This document shows, piece by piece, positions 34,932 to 41,647 of a stretch of 64,000 bases of DNA. Position 1 is the stretch's first letter. Each line of letters opens with the position of its first letter. The notes under the pieces were generated by a model, which was not told the origin of the DNA, ran no database searches, and worked only from the letters and a program-made list of their open reading frames with translations. Location: NCBI GenBank assembly GCA_046330955.1, contig JAXLRT010000009.1, positions 1-64,000 on the forward strand, read 5' to 3'. Origin of the DNA: JADJPO01 sp046330955 (GTDB lineage Bacteria; Actinomycetota; Actinomycetes; Actinomycetales; Kineosporiaceae). The position numbers and the translations under genes are program-made.

Positions 34932-34979
34932 GCTTCAGGTCTGAGCTTCAGGTCTGAGGTTCAGGTCTGAGGTGCAGGT
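34928..34979. repeat. Four tandem 13-bp repeats overlapping a stop codon
   Basis: CTGAGCTTCAGGT is repeated exactly at 34928 and 34941 and with one and two changes at 34954 and 34967. The stop TGA of the SpoIIE gene (34929-34931) is inside the first unit, and every unit keeps a TGA. The array fills the space before the convergent AAA+ gene stop (34994). Confidence 0.85.
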
Positions 34980-34993
34980 CCGAGACGCGACCC

Positions 34994-36433
34994 TCAGCCG
35001 CTGACCATCGTCCAACCGCCATGGGGGCCAGGCGGTTCCGGCCCATCGGCCGCCGGTGCACTGCCCAGCAACACCCGGGTCAACCGTTCGCCGTCCGCGA
35101 GCATCTCGTCCAACGCGGCGGCCAGCCGGGCGTCGTCCACGGGCTGGTCGGCCTCGGCCGCGAGCAGCACGGTGCGCCGGGTGAGCTCCTTGAAGAAACT
35201 CGCGGTCACGCCCTCACTGCGCTGCGCGGCGGCGTCCAGGGCCTGGGACGAGACCGGCAGGCCACGGGCGTACAGCTCCAGCAACCGGCGCCGGGCGGCG
35301 GCGTCGGGCAGCGGGATCTCGGCCGCGAGGTCGATGCGTCCGGGACGCTGGCTGAGCGCCGATTCCAGCAGATCCGCTCGGTTGGTGGTCAGCACGAAGG
35401 CGACGTCCGCATCGCTGCTCAGCCCGTCCATGGCGTCGAGCAACGTGAACAGGAGCGGCTGCGGCCCCAGGTGCAACTCGCGGTGCTCGGCGATCAGGTC
35501 GACGTCCTCCATCACCACGATCGCCGGCTGCAGCGCCTGGGCCAGTTGCGTGGCCTCGGCGACCAGGCCGAGGGCGTTGCCGGCCAACACCACCGAGGTC
35601 ACCCCGGGCAGGCGGCCCAACAGGTAGCGCACGGTGTGGGTCTTGCCCGTGCCGGGCGGGCCGTAGAGCAACAGCCCGCGCTTGAGGTGCTGTCCGGCGG
35701 CGCGCAACGTCTCGCGGTGACGCGCCGTCCCGGCGACGTGGCGTTCGAGCCGGGCCAGGGCGCCGTCCGGCAGCACGACGTCGCCCGCCCCGACCTCGGG
35801 ACGGGGCAGGAAGGCGATGCCGCCGGCGCTCGGGCCGTACATCGCATCGGTCAACCCGAAGCTGAGCACCTGGCCGCGGTAGACGCTGCGCTCGACCATC
35901 AGCTGCCGGACGTCGGCGAGCAGGGCCTCGCTGACCGGTTCGGTGGCGACCACCTCCAGCGAGGTGGTGCCGCCGAACTGCGGCTGGATGCGGCGTTGGT
36001 AGGCCGCCACCGGCACTCCGTCGTAGCGGAACAGGTGGATGCCCATGGCCACCGCCTCGCGGGAGCTGTCGGGGCCGGTCTCGAGCCGGGTACGGTCCAC
36101 CGGCCCGACCGGGGTGCTCCACTGGCCTCGCTCGGCGAGCAGGTCGCCCATGGTCTGGTGGTGACGCTGGTCGCCGCCGCCGATGCCGATCACCTCGCCG
36201 CCGCCGTGCTGCTCGACCAGGGCGGCCATCGCCACGTCGAGATTGACGAACTGATGCGGTGGGATGTCGAGCCGCACCACCGGCAGCTCGGCCGCCGAAC
36301 GCCCGAGATGATGCTGCAGCGTGGTGGTGAGCTTGGGGCCGGCCGTGCCCTGGCCCTGGGCCCGCACCGCCTCCAGGGCCTCGTCCATGAACTGCTGGAT
36401 CGTGGTCATCACCGACCAGGTGCGCTCGTCCAT
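34994..36433 (-). CDS. AAA+ ATPase (FtsH/CDC48-like module)
   Basis: 479 residues. Walker A LLYGPPGTGKTHT is at ~253-265, Walker B AIVVMEDVDLIAE at ~300-312, sensor 1 FVLTTNRADLLE, and the arginine-finger region QRPGRIDLAAEIPLP. The C-terminal lid is helical. The N-terminal ~220 residues (DEALEAVRAQGQGTAGPKLT and following) do not match a domain I recognise and may select substrates. There is no transmembrane segment or protease domain, so it is an unfoldase or remodelling ATPase rather than FtsH itself. It is divergent from the SDR gene with 52 bases between starts. Confidence 0.8.
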   Translation of the reverse strand: MDERTWSVMTTIQQFMDEALEAVRAQGQGTAGPKLTTTLQHHLGRSAAELPVVRLDIPPHQFVNLDVAMAALVEQHGGGEVIGIGGGDQRHHQTMGDLLAERGQWSTPVGPVDRTRLETGPDSSREAVAMGIHLFRYDGVPVAAYQRRIQPQFGGTTSLEVVATEPVSEALLADVRQLMVERSVYRGQVLSFGLTDAMYGPSAGGIAFLPRPEVGAGDVVLPDGALARLERHVAGTARHRETLRAAGQHLKRGLLLYGPPGTGKTHTVRYLLGRLPGVTSVVLAGNALGLVAEATQLAQALQPAIVVMEDVDLIAEHRELHLGPQPLLFTLLDAMDGLSSDADVAFVLTTNRADLLESALSQRPGRIDLAAEIPLPDAAARRRLLELYARGLPVSSQALDAAAQRSEGVTASFFKELTRRTVLLAAEADQPVDDARLAAALDEMLADGERLTRVLLGSAPAADGPEPPGPHGGWTMVSG

Positions 36434-36485
36434 CTCTCGACCGTACCGCCGTCGTGATCTTCGGGCATCGGGTTACCGTGGCCGG

Positions 36486-38075
36486 GTGCCCCAGGCTTCC
36501 CGGTCGACCGACGCCCCGCGTCGGCAGCGTCCCCACCCGCCCCGCCCCGAACTGCCGCTGGACGGCGTGCAGCCGGCCCCGCTGGACGAGGCCGGGCCGC
36601 CGGACGCGGCCACCGGGGTGGCTCGGGTGAACGCCGACGACATGGCCCGTGCGCTCGCGGTGCTCGCCGCGGTGCACGAGCTGCCACCCGATCACGCGGA
36701 CGCCGTGGCGATCCGCCGGGCGACGGCCTCGATCTACAAGCAGTACAAGCAGGACCGGCGGACGGCGCGCCGCGAGGCGGTCTCGGCCGCCGACCGGGCG
36801 GTGCTCGAGTCCACGGCGACCGGCAGCCCGCAGCGGATCGACGACGAGACCGCGGGGATCCCGCTGGTGTCCAGCGCGCCGGGAGCCGTTGCGGGGGAGT
36901 ACGTCAAGGCGAGACCCTGCTACATCTGCAAGCAGCAGTACACGGTGGTCGATGCCTTCTACCACCAGCTCTGCCCCGACTGCGCGGCGATGAGTCACGA
37001 GAAGCGCACGGCGAGAACGGATCTGACCGGCCGGCGAGCTCTGCTCACCGGTGGCCGGGCGAAGGTCGGCATGTACATCGCGCTGCGGTTGCTGCGCGAC
37101 GGGGCGCACACCACGATCACGACCCGGTTCCCGCACGACGCCGCGCGGCGTTTCGCGGCCTGCGAGGACTCCGCCGACTGGATGCATCGGCTGCGCATCG
37201 TCGGCATCGACCTGCGAGACCCCTCGCAGGTGGTCTCGCTGGCCGAAACCGTTGCGGCAGCAGGTCATCTGGACATCATCATCAACAACGCGGCCCAGAC
37301 GGTGCGGCGTTCACCCGGCTCGTACTCGGCGTTGGTGGCGGGCGAGTCCGAACCGCTGGAACCGGAGCTGCTGGCGCTGGGCACCGAGGTGCTCACCTTC
37401 GACCGGATCAGCGAGGCGCACCCCGCCGCCCTGGCCGGCTCACTCGCTGCGCATCCCCAACCGCATGTGCCGCAAGGCGTCTCGGCCGCCGATTGGTCTC
37501 GAATGGCGATGGTGGCGGGGTCGGCGTCGCTGGCTCGTCACGAGAGCGGTACCGCCGTGGATGCCGGCGGGCTGTTGCCCGATGTCACCGACGTCAACAG
37601 CTGGACCCAGGTCGTCGGGCAGGTGGACGCACTCGAGCTGCTCGAGGTGCAGCTGTGCAACCAGACCGCGCCGTTCATCCTGGTCAGCATGCTGCGCCCG
37701 GCACTCGCCGCCTCACCCGCGCCGCGACGCTACGTGGTCAACGTCTCGGCGATGGAGGGCGTGTTCGGCCGCGGGTACAAGGGGCCGGGGCACCCGCACA
37801 CCAACATGGCCAAGGCGGCACTCAACATGATGGTGCGCACCAGTGCCGCCGAGTTGTTCGAGGCCGATCGCATCCTGATGACCGCGGTCGACACCGGATG
37901 GATCACCGATGAGCGGCCGCATCACACGAAGATCCGCCTGGCGCAGGAGGGTTTTCACGCCCCGCTCGACCTGGTGGACGGCGCAGCCCGGGTGTACGAC
38001 CCGATCGTGCAGGGCGAGGCCGGCGTGGACCTGTACGGGGTTTTTCTCAAGGACTACCGGCCCCATCGGTGGTGA
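36486..38075 (+). CDS. SDR-family protein with N-terminal zinc ribbon and no catalytic Tyr
   Basis: 529 residues from GTG 36486. The first ~135 residues are helical and basic. CYICKQQY...CPDC (~141-160) is a two-CxxC zinc-ribbon-like motif. The Rossmann domain follows: ALLTGGRAKVGMYIALRLLR with a TGGRAKVG cofactor loop, IVGIDLRDPSQVVSLAETVA, IIINNAAQTVRR. The segment VNVSAMEG supplies a serine, but where YxxxK is expected the sequence is HTNMAKAAL, so the tyrosine position is Thr. A tyrosine (RGYKGPG) lies eight residues earlier. Activity as a classical dehydrogenase is doubtful; binding or an altered mechanism is possible. Confidence 0.75.
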   Translation: MPQASRSTDAPRRQRPHPPRPELPLDGVQPAPLDEAGPPDAATGVARVNADDMARALAVLAAVHELPPDHADAVAIRRATASIYKQYKQDRRTARREAVSAADRAVLESTATGSPQRIDDETAGIPLVSSAPGAVAGEYVKARPCYICKQQYTVVDAFYHQLCPDCAAMSHEKRTARTDLTGRRALLTGGRAKVGMYIALRLLRDGAHTTITTRFPHDAARRFAACEDSADWMHRLRIVGIDLRDPSQVVSLAETVAAAGHLDIIINNAAQTVRRSPGSYSALVAGESEPLEPELLALGTEVLTFDRISEAHPAALAGSLAAHPQPHVPQGVSAADWSRMAMVAGSASLARHESGTAVDAGGLLPDVTDVNSWTQVVGQVDALELLEVQLCNQTAPFILVSMLRPALAASPAPRRYVVNVSAMEGVFGRGYKGPGHPHTNMAKAALNMMVRTSAAELFEADRILMTAVDTGWITDERPHHTKIRLAQEGFHAPLDLVDGAARVYDPIVQGEAGVDLYGVFLKDYRPHRW

Positions 38076-38290
38076 GGGCGGGCGCCGAGGATCGCGCCGG
38101 GATGGCCCGGGCAGCTGCGTGACATCGCGGTGACGGCCACCGCCGTAACGGCTGGTAGGAGTTTTCCGCCGAACGTCCGAGGGGCTCACTCTTCGATCCG
38201 CCGAACACTCCAAGTAATGTCTCGATTACAGAAAGTTGACAGGCCCTCCGACCAGGGGGCGTGGTGCCCGGCCAGGGCGCCCCTGAGACC

Positions 38291-38331
38291 ACGGTCGGCG
38301 GCGGCGGCCCCCGACGCCCGCCGCCGACCGT
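38291..38331. promoter_or_regulatory. Perfect 14-bp stem hairpin in the leader of the GT39-type gene
   Basis: ACGGTCGGCGGCGG (38291-38304) pairs with CCGCCGCCGACCGT (38318-38331), loop 13 bases. It lies in the 398-base gap between the SDR stop (38075) and the glycosyltransferase start (38474). It could terminate SDR transcription or attenuate the next gene. A TTGACA at 38238-38243 lacks a good -10. Apart from these I see no gene in the gap. Confidence 0.5.
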
Positions 38332-38473
38332 GCCTGTCGGCGCGATTCGTGCCGGGCGGGCTGCCCGTGCCCTGCGTCGACATGCCGATCGTCGACATCC
38401 CGATCGCCTGCCTGTCAGCCGGTTCCCAGGTTCCGCCCATCAGACGTCCAGGTCGATGATCGAGGATCACGCC

Positions 38474-40507
38474 ATGTCCGTGGTCGACCAGGCATCCGCA
38501 GTCGACGAGCCCGCCGCCCCGGTGCCGGTGACCCCGTCCGGTCGAACCCGCTGGGAGCGGCCCGCCCTGGCCGGGCTGCTGCTCGCCTCCGCGGCGCTCC
38601 ACCTGTGGGGATTGAGCGCCTCAGGCTGGGCCAACTCGTTCTACGCGGCCGCCGTTCAGGCCGGATCGGTCAGCTGGCGTTCGTTCTTCTTCGTCGCCGC
38701 GGATGCCGGCAACTCGATCTCGATCGACAAGACGCCGCTGTCCATCTGGGTCATGGCGCTGTCCGCCCGGCTGTTCGGCATGAGCTCCTGGAGCATGCTG
38801 GCGCCCCAGGCCGTGATGGGGGTTGCCGCCACCGCCCTGGTGTATGCCACGGTGCGGCGCTGGTTCACCCCGGCGGCGGCCCTGATCGCCGGGGCCGTCC
38901 TGGCGCTCACCCCGGTCGCGGTGTTGATGTTCCGGTTCAACAACCCCGATGCGCTGCTCACCCTGCTGTTGATCGCCGCGGTGTACGCCGTCGTCCGGGC
39001 TCTCGAACAGGCGAGCACGCGCTGGGTGTTGCTGGGCGGCGTCCTGGTCGGTTTGGCCTTCTCGACCAAGATGCTGCAGGCATTCCTGGTGGTGCCGGCG
39101 CTGGTGTCGGTCTACCTGGTCTGCGCGCCGACCTCGGTGCGGCGCAGGCTGTTCCAGCTGCTGGGCGCCTTCGCGGCGATGGTGGTCACCGGTGGCTGGT
39201 GGGTGGCTGCGGTCGAACTGATCCCCGCGAGCGCGCGGCCGTATGTCGGCGGTTCGGAGCACAACAGCGTGCTGGAGCTGATCCTCGGTTTCAACGGGCT
39301 GGGCCGCCTCAGCGGCAACGAGGCGGGTGGACCGGGTGGTGCGCCGGGGCCGGGCGGCGGTGCCGGCGGCGGCATGTGGGGCGCCACCGGCCCGCTGCGG
39401 ATGTTCCAGGCGGGCAGCGGCGGCCAGGTGTCGTGGCTGCTGCCGGCGGCCCTCGTGCTGCTGCTGGCCGGCCTGTGGCTGCGGGGACGGGCGCCGCGGA
39501 CCGACCGGGCGCGGGCCGCCTACCTGCTCTGGGGCGGGTACCTGCTGGTGCACCTGACGGTGTTCAGCTTCATGGCCGGGATCTACCACGACCACTACAC
39601 GATCACTCTCGCGCCGGCGATCGCTGCCCTGGTGGGGATGGGCGTCACGGACCTGTGGCGGATCGTCGACCCCACCCGGCGCGGTCACGTGGCCGGGGTG
39701 CTGCTGGGCCTGCTCCTCGCCGGGACCGTGAGCTGGGCCTGGGTGCTCTGGGGCCGCAGCCCGCAGTTCCAGCCGGTGGTGCGCGCCGCGGTGATCTTCT
39801 TCGGGCTGCTGCTGGCCGTGGCGCTGGCCTACGTGACCTGGTCGCGTACCCGGTTCGGACGGCGGGTGGTCGCGGCGGTGGTGGGCTCGTCCCTGCTGGC
39901 CGCGCTGGCCGGACCGGCCGCCTATTCGCTGCAGACCGTCTCGACCGGCCACCGTGGATCGATCCCCACGGCCGGGCCGGCGGTGGCCGGTGCCGGCGGT
40001 CCGTCCGCCCGCGGCGGTGGGGGTGGCCCGGCAGCCGGCGGACTTCCGGGCATGCCTCCGGGCGGTACACCGGGCGGGGACCGCGCGGCCCGAGGCCCGC
40101 AGGCCGAGACCGTGGACGCCGCGCTGGTCGCCGCCCTGCGCCAGGATGCCTCCTCGTTCACCTGGGTCGCCGCCGCGATCGGCTCCCAGGCGGCCGCCGG
40201 GCCGCAGCTGGCCACCGGACTGCCGGTGATGTCGATCGGCGGGTTCGGCGGCAACGACCCGTCGCCGACGCTGGCCGCCTTCCAGCAGGACGTCGCGCGG
40301 CATCGGATCCACTACTTCATCAGTGGTGGCCCCGCTGGCTTCGGCGGTGGCCCCGGTGGCTTCGGTGGTGGCCCCGGTGGCTTCGGTGGTGGGCCGGCAG
40401 GTCGGGGCGGCGGCCCGTCGTCCGCGATCTCGGCCTGGGTGCAGGCCACCTTCACCGCGACCACGATCGGCTCGGTCACGGTCTACGACCTCACCCGGCC
40501 CTCGTGA
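38474..40507 (+). CDS. GT39/ArnT-like membrane glycosyltransferase
   Basis: About 677 residues; ATG 38474, or ATG 38456 six codons earlier. A first membrane segment (ALAGLLLASAALHLWGLSAS) is followed by the catalytic loop SGWANSFYAAAVQAGSVSWR then SIDKTPL, the position of the conserved acidic residue of the PMT_2 superfamily. Ten to twelve membrane segments follow. A Gly-rich extracellular loop sits at ~280-305. A C-terminal extracytoplasmic domain (~530-677) ends in GGPGGFG repeats and VYDLTRPS. Family members transfer sugars from polyprenyl-phosphate donors to cell-envelope acceptors. It is likely in one transcript with the FKBP lipoprotein gene downstream. Confidence 0.8.
   Translation: MSVVDQASAVDEPAAPVPVTPSGRTRWERPALAGLLLASAALHLWGLSASGWANSFYAAAVQAGSVSWRSFFFVAADAGNSISIDKTPLSIWVMALSARLFGMSSWSMLAPQAVMGVAATALVYATVRRWFTPAAALIAGAVLALTPVAVLMFRFNNPDALLTLLLIAAVYAVVRALEQASTRWVLLGGVLVGLAFSTKMLQAFLVVPALVSVYLVCAPTSVRRRLFQLLGAFAAMVVTGGWWVAAVELIPASARPYVGGSEHNSVLELILGFNGLGRLSGNEAGGPGGAPGPGGGAGGGMWGATGPLRMFQAGSGGQVSWLLPAALVLLLAGLWLRGRAPRTDRARAAYLLWGGYLLVHLTVFSFMAGIYHDHYTITLAPAIAALVGMGVTDLWRIVDPTRRGHVAGVLLGLLLAGTVSWAWVLWGRSPQFQPVVRAAVIFFGLLLAVALAYVTWSRTRFGRRVVAAVVGSSLLAALAGPAAYSLQTVSTGHRGSIPTAGPAVAGAGGPSARGGGGGPAAGGLPGMPPGGTPGGDRAARGPQAETVDAALVAALRQDASSFTWVAAAIGSQAAAGPQLATGLPVMSIGGFGGNDPSPTLAAFQQDVARHRIHYFISGGPAGFGGGPGGFGGGPGGFGGGPAGRGGGPSSAISAWVQATFTATTIGSVTVYDLTRPS
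40325..40408 (+). repeat. 21-bp coding tandem repeat (GGPGGFG)
   Basis: Three units based on GGTGGCCCCGGTGGCTTCGG T at 40325, 40346 and 40367, the last two identical, then a diverged fourth unit at 40388. They encode GGPAGFG, GGPGGFG, GGPGGFG and GGPAGRG in the extracytoplasmic tail of the glycosyltransferase. The copy number could vary by slippage without changing frame. Confidence 0.8.
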
Positions 40508-40595
40508 TCGGTGCGAACCGCGGGCCGAATCCTCCTGCTCCGGCCCAGCCCGGTAGCGTTGTCCCCCGTCCCGTCATCAACCGTTCGAGGTTCTC

Positions 40596-41633
40596 GTGAG
40601 TTCTGGCCGCCGTCGCCGCATCGACCCCTCCGCCGCCCGCTTGCTGGGCTGCCTCGTCGTGGGCGCCGTCGCCCTCAGTGCGTGCGGTGGCGGCTCCGGC
40701 ACGACCACCTCGGGCGCGTCGTCCTCGGCTGCCTCGGCCTCGGCCTCTCCGGCCGCTTCGCCGTCCGCGTCCGACGCTGCGCCGGCCACCCCCACGGTGC
40801 CCGCGGCCACCGGACCGGTGCACTCGACCAAGGTCGGCGTGAAGGTCACCGGTGACTTCGGCCAGAAGCCGGCGCTCACGGTGCCCGACTCGGCCGCCCC
40901 CACCACCTTGGGGGTCGATCAACTGGTCGCCGGTACCGGCGACACGGTTGCCAAGGGGCAGACGCTGGTGGCCAACTACCTCGGCCAGACCTGGAAGCCC
41001 AAGGACGGCAAGGTCAACATCTTCGACAACTCCTACGACCGCAAGGCCCCGGCGTCGTTCCAGATCGGCACCGGCAACGTCATCAAGGGCTGGGACACCG
41101 GCCTGGTCGGGCAGAAGATCGGCTCCCGGGTGCTGCTGTCGATCCCGGCGGCCGAGGCCTACGGCGCGACCCCGGCGGCCGACAACCCGCTGGCCGGTGA
41201 GCCCCTGCTGTTCGTGGTCGACATCGTGGGCGCGATCGATGCCAAGGCGGGCGCGTCCGGCACCTCGGTGAAGCCGCCGGCCGGCTACCCGACCGTCACC
41301 TCGGTTGCCGGCAAGGAGCCCACGATCACCTCGGTGAACGGCGTCAAGGCCGGCACCACCAGCCGATCCACCTTGCTCATCAAGGGGACCGGCCCGGTGA
41401 TCGACCCGAAGAAGTCCCTGGCGCTGCAGTTCATCCAGACCGACACGGCGACCGGAAAGCAGACCCAGAGCACCTGGGGCAAGGGCGTCGAGGTGGTGCC
41501 GGCCGAGCAGGTCTTCACGGTGGCCGATGCGTTGAAGGGGGCCCACGTGGGCAGCCGGGCGCTCGTGGTCACGGCTGCGGCGGCAGGCTCCGAGAGCCTG
41601 GTCGTGGTGGTCGACGTGGTCGCCCAGTTCTGA
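40596..41633 (+). CDS. FKBP-type peptidyl-prolyl isomerase lipoprotein
   Basis: 345 residues, GTG 40596. A lipobox LSAC (Cys ~30) follows a basic N-terminus, so the protein is membrane-anchored outside the cell. A Ser/Ala linker (~31-75) leads to a canonical FKBP domain (~95-215): GDTVAKGQTLVANYLGQTWK, FDNSYDR, SFQIGTGNVIKGWDTGLVGQ, KIGSRVLLSIPAAEAYG. A second, diverged FKBP-like domain (~230-345) repeats the pattern (RSTLLIKGTGPVIDPKKSLA, LQF) without the IxGWxxGL core, so it is probably inactive. It assists folding of secreted proteins. Confidence 0.85.
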   Translation: MSSGRRRRIDPSAARLLGCLVVGAVALSACGGGSGTTTSGASSSAASASASPAASPSASDAAPATPTVPAATGPVHSTKVGVKVTGDFGQKPALTVPDSAAPTTLGVDQLVAGTGDTVAKGQTLVANYLGQTWKPKDGKVNIFDNSYDRKAPASFQIGTGNVIKGWDTGLVGQKIGSRVLLSIPAAEAYGATPAADNPLAGEPLLFVVDIVGAIDAKAGASGTSVKPPAGYPTVTSVAGKEPTITSVNGVKAGTTSRSTLLIKGTGPVIDPKKSLALQFIQTDTATGKQTQSTWGKGVEVVPAEQVFTVADALKGAHVGSRALVVTAAAAGSESLVVVVDVVAQF

Positions 41634-41647
41634 TCCGGGAATCCCGG

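Noticed and set aside
38238..38243. TTGACA as a fourth copy of the element palindrome or a -35 box
   Set aside because: The second half TGTCAA is absent and no acceptable -10 follows at 16-19 bases, so it is probably chance.
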